NCBI GenBank assembly: GCA_015057835.1
Contig: SVDL01000005.1
Coordinates: 26,076-67,158 of the forward strand
Source: Lachnospiraceae bacterium
GTDB lineage: Bacteria > Bacillota > Clostridia > Lachnospirales > Lachnospiraceae
DNA: 41,083 nt
Direction of reading: 5' to 3'
Shown here: positions 24,903 to 32,472 of the stretch, piece after piece
How positions within the stretch are numbered: position 1 is the stretch's first letter
Layout: each line of letters opens with the position of its first letter
The notes under the pieces: generated by a model
Seen by the model: only the letters and a program-made list of their open reading frames with translations
The model's database searches: none
Told to the model about the DNA's origin: nothing
Translations under genes and position numbers: made by a program

Positions 24903-26156
24903 TTATCTGTCGGAGAGCAGGAATTCCTCGAGCTCCAGCGGATCATCCGCAATGAAATCCGCTCCGCTCTCCTCCAGTTCTTTTCTTCCCCGGAATCCCC
25001 AGGAGACGCCGACGGCTGTCATGCCCGCGTTTTTGGCGGTCTGCATATCCACGTTGGAGTCACCTACATAAGCCATTTCCGTGAAGAGCTGTTTCTTTTC
25101 GCCCTCTCCTTCTTTTTTGCGGGAGAACAGGCCGGCAAGGAATCCTTTCTTCGGCTCTTCCGCCTCAAACGGGTTGGCGGCGGTGCCGGCTGCTCCGGCA
25201 TTTTCCTGCACTTTCACGGTTCTCGGCTTAAACTTCATCTGCTCCGCGATTCTTAGCGCACCCGCCGGATCCGGCTTTCTCGGAAGATCTTTTCCTCCTC
25301 CCAGAACCATCGTCCACTCAAGATCCGGGAAATTGCGGCTGATGAGGTTCTTCGTGTAATCGTCCCTCTTGTTGGAGTTGACGGCGATCCTGACCCCGGC
25401 ATCCGCAAGGTGGGAGAGCATCGCCTGCACACCCGGATAGGGAGCCGTGGAACGCTGATAGCGCCTGCTGTATTCTTCGGTAAACGCGTCGAAAACACCC
25501 TGGTGGAGAGCTGCTTTTTCCGATTCCGTCATCCTCCCCGACGGGAGCACGTCGTCATCAATGCCGGGCGTTCCCGCGCCGGCGGCTTCCGCGCTGCCTG
25601 CTGCCAAGCCGGTCATTCCCGCGCCGGCTGCTTCCCCGCTGCCTGCCGTTCCTGTGAAGGTGCTCTTCGCGAAAGCCTGTTCCATCGAGACGGCGTCCGG
25701 CGGTCCGGGCAGTTCATCGACGCCCGCGACATCCGTGAGAACCGGTTTTACTTCCTGCGCCCCGAATTTTGCGGCGTTTCCGACGGCGGCATTTGCCTGT
25801 GCATTAAGAGCCCCTGATGCGGCATCTGCCGATGCATTTAGCGCGCCGGAGGCAGTATTTGCCGGACTGCCTGCCGCATTCATGGCGGCACCGTCCGGAG
25901 CGGCTGCATTTTCCTCTGCATTTTTCTGTGCGAGGAGTGCGTCCGCGGCGGCGGAAGCCTGCATTTTCCGGATCGAAGCGGTGATGGCTCTGTCGATCAG
26001 ATTGGCGAAGCCGCCCCCGATCATCTGCCGGTACGCGTCGGTCTCATGTCCCGGCAGCCCGTACTGCTCAAGCGCATAATTCACGCTGTCCGCAAGGTCC
26101 AGGAGCGTATTCAGAAGTGTGCCGTCCAGATCGAAAATTACGCCTTTGTATCTCAT
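24903..26156 (-). CDS. Phosphoglycolate-phosphatase-like HAD hydrolase with large low-complexity inserts
   Basis: 417 residues against about 215-230 for the usual Gph family. HAD motifs are complete: FDLDGTLLNT (Asp9, Asp11), NSNKR (motif II), RKPDP (motif III lysine) and YVGDSNVDMQTA (motif IV). The expected reaction is phosphate removal from a small phosphoester such as 2-phosphoglycolate. About 130 Ala/Gly-rich residues are inserted in the cap region (about 72-205), and a second insert (about 318-350: NPFEAEEPKKGFLAG, FSRKKEGEG) lies between motifs III and IV. The inserts leave the core readable, so the enzyme is likely functional. GGGAGGTTTT precedes the ATG. It starts 95 bp after the TraX-like gene. 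Confidence 0.85.
   Translation of the reverse strand: MRYKGVIFDLDGTLLNTLLDLADSVNYALEQYGLPGHETDAYRQMIGGGFANLIDRAITASIRKMQASAAADALLAQKNAEENAAAPDGAAMNAAGSPANTASGALNASADAASGALNAQANAAVGNAAKFGAQEVKPVLTDVAGVDELPGPPDAVSMEQAFAKSTFTGTAGSGEAAGAGMTGLAAGSAEAAGAGTPGIDDDVLPSGRMTESEKAALHQGVFDAFTEEYSRRYQRSTAPYPGVQAMLSHLADAGVRIAVNSNKRDDYTKNLISRNFPDLEWTMVLGGGKDLPRKPDPAGALRIAEQMKFKPRTVKVQENAGAAGTAANPFEAEEPKKGFLAGLFSRKKEGEGEKKQLFTEMAYVGDSNVDMQTAKNAGMTAVGVSWGFRGRKELEESGADFIADDPLELEEFLLSDR
25571..25660 (-). repeat. 45-bp tandem repeat in the HAD gene insert
   Basis: TTCCCGCGCCGGCGGCTTCC at 25571 and TTCCCGCGCCGGCTGCTTCC at 25616 are two units with a 45-bp period. They encode the Gly/Ala/Glu-rich repeat (SAEAAGAG, GEAAGAG) inserted in the cap domain. 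Confidence 0.8.
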
Positions 26157-26251
26157 AAAACCTCCCTGCGGCTCGCGCCGCCTTTTTCCGCATCCGGGCC
26201 GTTCTGCCCGTTCGGCGCTTTCTCAGACCGTTTTCATGCTGTGCGTTCCCG

Positions 26252-27031
26252 TCAGCGCACAAAAATACCGTACATCAGCAGCCGTACAACAGCAATAATC
26301 AGCAGGTGCGCCGGATAGAAAATATAGTAAAAATACTTTCTCTGCCGGCCTCTGCGCCCGTTGTAAAAATGAAACGCCGCATAGTCAATGACCGAGACCA
26401 GTTCCAGCGAACTGAGAACACACAGGACGCCCAATGTTGAAAAAGCCCTCGGCATTTCCTGTTTCCGGAACAGGAAAAAGAAAAATATCACAAGGACCCC
26501 GTAAAACGAGTAATCCGTCTTCAGCAGATGAGCCGCGAAAGCACAGCCTCCGACGCACGCCAGCGCTCCGAGCCTTCTCAGAAATGAAGTCGATATGAAA
26601 TCCCCTTCCGTCAGCGTATCAAACAAAATGATTCCGAGAAGTCCCAGCGCGAGCGTAAAATACACGTTCTGGTAGTCCATATAGAAATAGGACTTATTGA
26701 AGCAGATGTCGAACGGAATCTCCGAGACCAGCCCGAACAGCGCGAGGCGCAGGAAATACTTCCATTTGTTCCTGGTATGGAAATACCCTTCGATCAGCAG
26801 AAAGCAGTATATGGGAAATGCGATCCTCCCCACACCGCGAAGGATCTTGTAAATTTTAACGCCCTGCGCCGTGACGGGGTTGCCCGCCGCCCAGTACCCG
26901 CGGTCATAGAGCCCGGCCGTAATGTGGTCGACCAGCATCGAAAGCACAGCGATCTGTTTCAGGATGCTGGCAGGGATGCCTTTCGCAGGGGCAGCATTAT
27001 GCAGTTGTGTCAGGTTCTCGTTGTTTTGCAT
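26252..27031 (-). CDS. TraX-like polytopic membrane protein
   Basis: 259 residues. The sequence matches the TraX pattern: an N-terminal ILKQIAVLSMLVDHI helix, then RGVGRIAFPIYCFLLIEGYFHTRN and ALFGLVSEIPFDICF, and about seven to eight hydrophobic segments to the C-terminus. In F plasmids TraX acetylates pilin; chromosomal homologues in Firmicutes are common, belong to the acyltransferase-like membrane group, and have no established role. There are no other conjugation genes nearby, so a transfer function is not supported. No clear ribosome site precedes the ATG; the frame and motif make this start the best choice. It starts 69 bp after the cupin gene. Confidence 0.8.
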   Translation of the reverse strand: MQNNENLTQLHNAAPAKGIPASILKQIAVLSMLVDHITAGLYDRGYWAAGNPVTAQGVKIYKILRGVGRIAFPIYCFLLIEGYFHTRNKWKYFLRLALFGLVSEIPFDICFNKSYFYMDYQNVYFTLALGLLGIILFDTLTEGDFISTSFLRRLGALACVGGCAFAAHLLKTDYSFYGVLVIFFFFLFRKQEMPRAFSTLGVLCVLSSLELVSVIDYAAFHFYNGRRGRQRKYFYYIFYPAHLLIIAVVRLLMYGIFVR

Positions 27032-27100
27032 TTACTGATTTACTTGTTTATATTAATCCGTTATTGCTGAGAAATTTTTCAAAAAAGGCGGAATGTCCGG

Positions 27101-27610
27101 TCAATAGGATACATTTCCCGTGAGCTGACAGATCTTCTCTTCTGCGTCAGGGTACTGTTTCAGCAGTTCTGCCGCATTTCCGTGGGTATAGCACGCATCG
27201 GTGTACCCCGGCCACATGGTCGTTCCGAGGAGGGCCCATTTTCCGCCCTCTTTGAGGCGGGAGCCCTGCCAGTTTCCGGCTGGAACGAGATGCTGCACCT
27301 CCTCACCGGCGAGAATATCCTGTCCGAGGACTGTCGTTTTCCAGGAGCCGTCCGGCAGAAGTTCCGTCAGTTCCACCGGGTCGCCGAGATAAAAATGATA
27401 CTGCTCGTCCCCGGTCAGCTTGTGAAGGTGAGAAAATGAGTCCCCGCGGAGCAGATAGAAAATGGATGTGCCCGCGCATTCCCCGTCGATTTTGAAGCTG
27501 CTCACATAGGTCTGGTACACGAGTCCGCCCTCCTCCGTGAGCGGGGCGAGATGGAGTTTCTCAATGATTGCTTCCGGGTCTTCCGGGATGATGATCGTGT
27601 TGCGGTTCAT
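27101..27610 (-). CDS. Cupin-fold DUF985 (Cupin_5) protein
   Basis: 169 residues from ATG 27610, chosen because AAAGGAAAG lies just upstream; the frame is open to 27748. Family features are GLVYQTYVSS near the N-terminus, TSIFYLLRGDSFSHLHKLTGDEQYHFYLGDPV split as TSIFYLLRGDSFSHLH and DEQYHFYLGDPV, and later LVPAGNWQGS. His and Glu residues in these strands are the usual metal or ligand pocket of DUF985 cupins. The biochemical role of the family is not established; sugar binding or epimerase-like activity has been suggested. It lies 122 bp after the Gfo/Idh gene. Confidence 0.85.
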   Translation of the reverse strand: MNRNTIIIPEDPEAIIEKLHLAPLTEEGGLVYQTYVSSFKIDGECAGTSIFYLLRGDSFSHLHKLTGDEQYHFYLGDPVELTELLPDGSWKTTVLGQDILAGEEVQHLVPAGNWQGSRLKEGGKWALLGTTMWPGYTDACYTHGNAAELLKQYPDAEEKICQLTGNVSY

Positions 27611-27642
27611 TTTCTTTCCTTTTTTATTTTTCCGGCCTGGTT

Positions 27643-27704
27643 CTGCATTCCGGCCTGTCTTTGAATACTTTCTGCCGGACTCTGCATTTCGGCCTGTCAT
27701 TGAA
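27643..27704 (-). repeat. 39-bp direct repeat upstream of the cupin gene
   Basis: CTGCATTCCGGCCTGTCTTT at 27643 and CTGCATTTCGGCCTGTCATT at 27682 are copies with a 39-bp period. The period is a multiple of three and in frame with the cupin gene, where it would read as TGRNAESGRKYSK repeats, but the best ribosome site lies after it. It may be untranslated or a former N-terminal extension. Confidence 0.7.
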
Positions 27705-27732
27705 ACGGTTCGGCTTATTATCCCATTAATAA

Positions 27733-28899
27733 TTATACACGGATCCATTTTCCGTCTTTTTCGGCGCTCTCTCCGATCGCGCTGCAGACAGCGGCGACCT
27801 GCAGACCTTCTTTGAAGGTCGGGAGGCCGGCTGCATTGTTCCTGCGCTTAAGTTCCTCATAGAATCTCCGCAGCAGTTCTTCAAACGTATCGCCGAATCC
27901 GTTTCCAAACGCGAAGACTTCCGAACGGATGCCTTCCCCCTTTTTCGCTGTGTGCAGAATGTTATTCTCTTCTTCATTCCACCAGAGGTTCCCGTTCTCA
28001 CAGGTGATCTCCATCGTCAGGCGGTTGCCTCTGCCCGGAGAAACTTCCGAGAGGACGACACTGCCGATGGCACCGTCTTCAAATTGCAGGTTGACCGTTG
28101 CGGCGTCTTCGGAAATAACATGAACGGTGTCTTTTTCAGATGCGGCCTCTTTTTCCCCTGTGCCCGGAGGTGTCATCACGCCATTCGAGATTTCTCTCTC
28201 CGGCCAGAAATTTGCCGTCTGAGCGGAAACCGCCGTCACTTTCTTTCCAGAGAGGTACTGGGCCAGGTCGATCCAGTGGCTGCCGATCTCGGTGATCGCG
28301 CGCATTTTCCCGCCTAATTCCGGATCATAGCGCCAGTCCCACGGGGCAGGGAGTGCATGGAACTCCTGCATATAATTGCCGTGGATGAGAATCGGCCTTC
28401 CGAAGGCACCGCTTTCGATCAGTTCTTTCGCTCTCTGGCAGGCCATGTGGTAGCGGACGTTGAATGTCAGGGCACAGAGGGGTTTTTCGTGGTTCTTTGC
28501 GGGGACATTTTCGGGGCTTTCAACTATGGTGATATTTTCGCGGCTTTCAGCTGCGGGGATATTTTCAACCGCATTTACAAGGGCCTCTGCTTCTTTAAGA
28601 TCCAGTGCGATGGGCTTTTCGCAGAGGACATTTTTTCCGTGCAGGAGCAGTTCCTTCACGATTCGGGCATGGGACGTCGGCGGCGTGCATACATGCACAG
28701 CTTCGATCTCCGGCCTAAAAGCCGCCTCATATCCGTCCTGATCTGCGCCGCTGTAATGTGGAATTCCCATTTCCTCCGCAAAGCGCTTCGCGGTCTCCGT
28801 TCTTGTCGTGATCACGAGGTACGGCTCGACGCCGATCGCCCTCAGTGCCTGTACATGAGTGCGTCCCGCGAAACCGCCTCCTATTACCGCTGCTTTCAT
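27733..28899 (-). CDS. Gfo/Idh/MocA-family NAD(P)-dependent oxidoreductase
   Basis: 388 residues, with AGGAGGCAGT before the ATG. The N-terminal Rossmann fold starts VIGGGFAGRTHVQAL (GxGxxG-type). The family signature VLCEKPIALDLKEAE follows (near residue 95, with the catalytic-region EKP). The C-terminal alpha/beta domain includes ITEIGSHWIDLAQYL, the GxHxxD active-site region with catalytic His. Substrates in the family are sugars, inositols or their derivatives; none can be assigned here. An insert of about 20 residues (about 113-137; ESRENITIVESPENVPAK) with a 9-residue repeat disrupts the usual short loop after the EKP helix. It has its own promoter at 28998-29026. Confidence 0.88.
   Translation of the reverse strand: MKAAVIGGGFAGRTHVQALRAIGVEPYLVITTRTETAKRFAEEMGIPHYSGADQDGYEAAFRPEIEAVHVCTPPTSHARIVKELLLHGKNVLCEKPIALDLKEAEALVNAVENIPAAESRENITIVESPENVPAKNHEKPLCALTFNVRYHMACQRAKELIESGAFGRPILIHGNYMQEFHALPAPWDWRYDPELGGKMRAITEIGSHWIDLAQYLSGKKVTAVSAQTANFWPEREISNGVMTPPGTGEKEAASEKDTVHVISEDAATVNLQFEDGAIGSVVLSEVSPGRGNRLTMEITCENGNLWWNEEENNILHTAKKGEGIRSEVFAFGNGFGDTFEELLRRFYEELKRRNNAAGLPTFKEGLQVAAVCSAIGESAEKDGKWIRV
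28504..28567 (-). repeat. 27-bp tandem repeat in the Gfo/Idh gene
   Basis: GACATTTTC at 28504, GATATTTTC at 28531 and GATATTTTC at 28558 mark units with a 27-bp period that encode the ENI/ENV-containing 9-residue repeat in the loop after the EKP motif. Confidence 0.8.
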
Positions 28900-28997
28900 A
28901 CTGCCTCCTGGATCTGGGAAGAGATTGTCATATGCGAGAAAAAGAACTCTTCCACATTCGATGGTTTGATTTGGAATAATCTCATTCGACGGTTTTA

Positions 28998-29026
28998 ATT
29001 ATAAATGAAACTTTCTTCTCATACAA
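28998..29026 (-). promoter_or_regulatory. Promoter of the Gfo/Idh/MocA oxidoreductase gene
   Basis: Minus-strand TATAAT at 29003-28998 with TTGTAT 17 bases upstream (29026-29021). The expected leader is about 90 nt. The -10 is perfect; the -35 matches only TTG. Confidence 0.6.
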
Positions 29027-29220
29027 CGAAAAGGCTCACCCCCGCCACGATAGATTCTTCTTTGTTTTGGTAATAAATATGAGTTTTCGTGAAACTACTC
29101 ACTATTTGAAAAAGAATTGATTTTCCAAAATGGATACATATGTAGTGAAATTAATAAATCCTCACCACCAATGATGATCGGCTTCGGAAAGATTGAACCC
29201 AAAAAATATATTATAAAGGG

Positions 29221-29258
29221 AGGCTCACCTCTTCATTCTGTGTGAAGATAGTGAGCCT
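29221..29258 (-). terminator. Probable terminator hairpin downstream of the aldo/keto reductase gene
   Basis: Outer stem AGGCTCAC / GTGAGCCT and inner stem TCTTCA / TGAAGA with small bulges and a 7-base loop. On the minus strand it is followed by CCCTTTATAATATATTTTTT, with a delayed T run. It is about 210 bp past the stop codon, so it could instead be part of an intergenic repeat. Confidence 0.5.
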
Positions 29259-29404
29259 TCTCAGATAGTCCATAATAATTGTCCATCCACCTCAGAAGGA
29301 TGCCTTCAAGCTAGTTAGCTCTGGCATATCAGATGTTTTTTTTACAAAAAACTCTTCATGTCTATTCACACCACGCTATCATAGCTATAAGGCCGGAGTA
29401 AAAG

Positions 29405-29451
29405 GGCGGGGCCAAAGAGAACCGTCCCCGTTGGTCCCCTTTAGCCCCGCC
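29405..29451. repeat. REP-like hairpin with AAAGAGAACCGTCCCC core
   Basis: Arms GGCGGGGCCAAAG (29405-29417) and CTTTAGCCCCGCC (29439-29451) pair at 12 of 13 positions around a 21-base loop holding ACCGTCCCCGTTGG. The AAAGAGAACCGTCC core matches the direct repeats at 7004-7073. It lies 16 bases past the aldo/keto reductase stop codon and could also act as a terminator. Confidence 0.75.
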
Positions 29452-29466
29452 TATACTTGCTGCTTC

Positions 29467-30486
29467 TTATTGCCTCTTACGCCCCGTTGTCATATCCGAG
29501 AGCTGATTCATTTTTACAATGTCTTCCGGTTTCAATACCACATCCAGCGCTGTCAGTGTGTCTGTCAGTGATTCCATGTGTCTTGCGCCGACAAGAAGAT
29601 TCACATTGTCGCCGAGAGACCGCATCCACGCGAGGCAGAGTGCCGGAACCGAGCAATTGTATCCTGCGGCGATCTCCTGAAGTCCTTTTGTCAGAGCGTT
29701 GATCTTCGGGATGTTGTCCGGCTGGAACCATTTGTATTTGGAACGATTGTCACCGCCCCAGGATGTCACTTCCGGGATCAGCTTCCCGGCGAGCGCTCCT
29801 TTTTCAAGAGAGCTGTGGGCCTGGAAAGTCACACCGTGCTCCCGGCAGAAAGTGGCCGTCTTTTCCGCGTATTCTCTCTTCAGAAGGCTCGAACCTTCCT
29901 GCAGAAGATCCAGTTCGCCGTAATTCAGGCAGGCTTTCAGTGATTTTTCCGCCGCTTCATAGTCCGCCGCCAGGCTTACATTGGAGAGACCGACGGCACG
30001 GATGAGGCCGCGTTCTTTCAGTTTCTGCATGGTGTCCATCACTTCTGGGAATAGTTCAGGCGCCGGCGTCCTGTGCACGATCATAAGGTCAATATAATCC
30101 AAATCCATTCTCGCAAGGCTTTCTTCCACGTCCGCTGTCATTGCAGCTGCGGAAAAGTCGTTATATACGGAATATCCGTCTCTTGTGTATGTAAATGTAC
30201 CTTCTGTGCTTCTCCAGTTCAGGGAGCATTTGGTGGAGATATAATAATTCTCTCTGCGGCCTTTCACAGCTTCGCCGACGATCTTCTCGCTGCGGCCTGT
30301 GCCGTAGACGGGAGCCGTATCCAGTCCCCAGACGCCTTTGTCGTACGCTGCGCGAATGAAATCCACCAGTTCCTGGTCGTTATCTGTTGTGTCCTGCCAG
30401 GAGGTGCCTCCGCCCATGCCGAATGTTCCGAGTACAAGCTGCGGGGCTTTCACGCCGCTTTTGCCTATATTCATTTCTTTTATCAT
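29467..30486 (-). CDS. Aldo/keto reductase
   Basis: 339 residues, (beta/alpha)8 barrel of the AKR superfamily; reduces carbonyls with NAD(P)H. The catalytic tetrad is visible: Asp in WGLDTAPVYG (about residue 56), Tyr in VYGTGRSE (about 61), Lys in YYISTKCSL (about 85) and His in DLMIVHRTP (about 138). The substrate-loop and NADP-binding C-terminus VNLLVGARHMESLTD is of the type seen in family AKR11-13 (GARxxxQL-like). A 20-residue loop (WRSTEGTFTYTRDGYS) after the lysine strand is characteristic of some bacterial members. Last gene of an apparent set with the two alpha/beta hydrolases and the short-chain dehydrogenase. Substrate unknown. Confidence 0.9.
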   Translation of the reverse strand: MIKEMNIGKSGVKAPQLVLGTFGMGGGTSWQDTTDNDQELVDFIRAAYDKGVWGLDTAPVYGTGRSEKIVGEAVKGRRENYYISTKCSLNWRSTEGTFTYTRDGYSVYNDFSAAAMTADVEESLARMDLDYIDLMIVHRTPAPELFPEVMDTMQKLKERGLIRAVGLSNVSLAADYEAAEKSLKACLNYGELDLLQEGSSLLKREYAEKTATFCREHGVTFQAHSSLEKGALAGKLIPEVTSWGGDNRSKYKWFQPDNIPKINALTKGLQEIAAGYNCSVPALCLAWMRSLGDNVNLLVGARHMESLTDTLTALDVVLKPEDIVKMNQLSDMTTGRKRQ

Positions 30487-30580
30487 AGATTATAGTTCCT
30501 TATTCATGTTTCAGTTGGAAGACTTCGTTCGCTCCATCCGATCCACTTGGAATCGAAAGCTTTCCAGACTTCCTGTTTCA

Positions 30581-31426
30581 TTATTTCATATATTCCAAAA
30601 TGACAGCCGTGATGAGCGGCACATATTTCGGATCCGTCGGAAATGCGTGATCCGCACTCGGCACGCCGAGGAGTGTCATTTCATTGGTGCTGTGCTCAAG
30701 GAAATAATCCGCAAATTTAGGCGGAACCAGCACGCCGCGGTCCGCGTAAATGTAAAGCACCGGCACATCAAATTTGGACACTTCTTCTCTCGCGTCCCAG
30801 TCGAGACCGTCCTTGTACAGTTCCACGACTTCGTCTCTGCGGAATCCTGCTACGATTGCCTCGCCCATATTTCTCGCGATCTTTTCTCCGTCCGGCTGCC
30901 CCGCAAGTCCTGCTGCGTTGTACATCCAGTCGGCAAAATACTGCACGGTATCCTTTTCCATCGCCTGCAGGTCCCGATAGCCATCTTCCTTCGAATAGGT
31001 ATTGTTATTTGTTCCGAGCGTCCAGCCTTCCGCGGAATTGTTGTTCAGCGGGGTCACATCCATGAGGATGAATTTCCGGACATGCTCCGAACCGTAATGA
31101 CGGATGTACCCGAACATATCGTTCGCGCCCATGGAATGACCGCCGAGAACCACGTCTTCGAGTCCCAGTCCTTCAATCAGTTCATGAAGGTCATCAAACA
31201 GCATTTTCATAACGACCGGACGTGTTTTGCTTTCCGATGTTTTCAGCGACCCACGCATATTCGGGGCGATAAAACGGTATCCAGCCTTTACGACCGCTTC
31301 CGAGTAGCAGTCAACAAATGCCTGATTATTGCCTGCCCAGCCGTGGACGAGAATCAGAGGCTGTCCCTCTCCTTCATCCCAGTAATTCATCACAGTTCCA
31401 TCTTTCAGCGTAAAAGTCTTATCCAT
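30581..31426 (-). CDS. Alpha/beta hydrolase
   Basis: 281 residues, with AAAGGAGATTGTAAAG before the ATG. Oxyanion region LILVHGWAGNNQAF near residue 25; nucleophile elbow GGHSMGAND (Ser about 97); acid in YIYADRGVLVPP (Asp about 229); His in SADHAFPTDP (about 260). The triad is complete. The family covers esterases, lactonases, haloperoxidase-like and carbon-carbon hydrolases; the closest style is the proline iminopeptidase/haloperoxidase group. Small soluble enzyme with no signal peptide. Located between the aldo/keto reductase and a second hydrolase, so the three may process one esterified carbonyl compound. Confidence 0.88.
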   Translation of the reverse strand: MDKTFTLKDGTVMNYWDEGEGQPLILVHGWAGNNQAFVDCYSEAVVKAGYRFIAPNMRGSLKTSESKTRPVVMKMLFDDLHELIEGLGLEDVVLGGHSMGANDMFGYIRHYGSEHVRKFILMDVTPLNNNSAEGWTLGTNNNTYSKEDGYRDLQAMEKDTVQYFADWMYNAAGLAGQPDGEKIARNMGEAIVAGFRRDEVVELYKDGLDWDAREEVSKFDVPVLYIYADRGVLVPPKFADYFLEHSTNEMTLLGVPSADHAFPTDPKYVPLITAVILEYMK

Positions 31427-31511
31427 CTTTACAATCTCCTTTTACATGCGGCAAAACTGCTGTATCGTACTCATTTTCCCACAAGCATTTTCTGTGTCAT
31501 CTGCCGTGTCA

Positions 31512-32381
31512 TTATTTGAACAGATCCGGCAACCCGTTATAAAGATACTGCGTGAAAGATTCGGGACTGTGCGTGCCGCCTTCTTCCACTTTGAGTATAA
31601 CATTGTCATCCGTAAAAATCTGGCCGAAATACTGTTTCATATACTCGACCTGCTGGGTCGTATCTTTGTAGACGGTGTCCAGCGTGCCGGTATATACCTG
31701 AATGTAAAAATCATCCGGCGCAAGACGGTTGTTCGCAACCGGGATCGTCGTCGCAATCGCCGTCGCCATTGGCTGTGTAAGGCCTCCGTGGATCTCATAG
31801 GTCCAACAGTCGCCGCTGAGCATGAAGAAATTTCTGACACGGTCGAGCGCAAACAGGAAAACATTCCACGCCGCGACAGCACCGAGAGAATATCCTCCGA
31901 AGCCCCTGTGCTTTGCGGATGCGACGGCGGCTTCTTCCGTAGGTTCTTCCAGGTATGTATTGAATTTCGATTCGACCGCGCAGATGATATCATCCATCAG
32001 TTCGTCCGCAAAAGATTCGATCTCGCCGAGGCTCTTCTGGAAAGACATCATGCGGTTTTTCGGAGAAAATGTCGGAAATACAAAGATCGCCGGCTCCATC
32101 TCGCCGCTTTCAATCATATGATCCAGCATGTTTTTCAGAGGCGTCGGCGCCTCATTGGTTCCGATCTCACTCTCTGCGTTACCGCCAAAGCCGTGAAGAT
32201 AATAGAACACGTTGTATTTCTTTTCCCTGTCATTTTCATCGTACCCATAGGGGAGGTACACACTTACGTGTTTTTTCAGCGGTTCCAGGATCCCGGCATA
32301 ATGGACGGTGTCGTAATCCGCCCGTGCGATCGTCCCCTGTTTTTCCGCAGGCTGTAAATACTCTTCAGGAACTTTTTTCAT
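31512..32381 (-). CDS. Esterase of the feruloyl/acetyl-xylan esterase type (alpha/beta hydrolase)
   Basis: 289 residues from ATG 32381, chosen for AAAGGAG at good spacing; the frame is open 21 bases further. Features: VFYYLHGFGGNAES (oxyanion region), GFGGYSLGAVAAW with nucleophile Ser in GYSLG (about residue 161), and a late EEGGTHSPESF with the catalytic His (about 272). The shape matches the putative esterase family (COG2382/COG2819-like) that contains ferulic acid and xylan acetyl esterases. No signal peptide is seen, so substrates would be oligosaccharide esters taken up by the cell. It lies about 90 bp after the short-chain dehydrogenase gene. Confidence 0.84.
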   Translation of the reverse strand: MKKVPEEYLQPAEKQGTIARADYDTVHYAGILEPLKKHVSVYLPYGYDENDREKKYNVFYYLHGFGGNAESEIGTNEAPTPLKNMLDHMIESGEMEPAIFVFPTFSPKNRMMSFQKSLGEIESFADELMDDIICAVESKFNTYLEEPTEEAAVASAKHRGFGGYSLGAVAAWNVFLFALDRVRNFFMLSGDCWTYEIHGGLTQPMATAIATTIPVANNRLAPDDFYIQVYTGTLDTVYKDTTQQVEYMKQYFGQIFTDDNVILKVEEGGTHSPESFTQYLYNGLPDLFK

Positions 32382-32472
32382 GACTGTTCTCCTTTCTGTC
32401 ACTCTGCTGCTTTTGACAGCACTCGGGCATGCAGAATTCTGGACCTTTTATTTTACAATACTTCTGTCATTC

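Larger units (their letters stand above)
28900..29466. other. 567-bp AT-rich intergenic region with hairpins and a promoter
   Basis: This is the longest gap without a gene in the window. From the right it holds a 47-base REP-like hairpin (29405-29451), an imperfect hairpin likely ending the aldo/keto reductase transcript (29221-29258) and the promoter of the oxidoreductase gene (28998-29026). The phrase AAGGCTCACC near 29030 repeats part of the 29221 hairpin arm. I see no plausible small gene. Confidence 0.6.

Noticed and set aside
26252-27031. TraX as sign of a conjugative element
   Set aside because: No relaxase, coupling protein, type IV secretion or integrase gene is in the window; chromosomal TraX-like proteins are common in Firmicutes.
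27611-27748. N-terminal extension of the cupin protein
   Set aside because: The extension is made of 39-bp repeats with no ribosome site before its start codons, while AAAGGAAAG stands just before ATG 27610; kept as a repeat instead.
32432-32441. Palindrome CAGAATTCTG between the SDR and esterase genes
   Set aside because: Short, with no adjacent promoter boxes and no match to GTCAATTGAC; likely chance.
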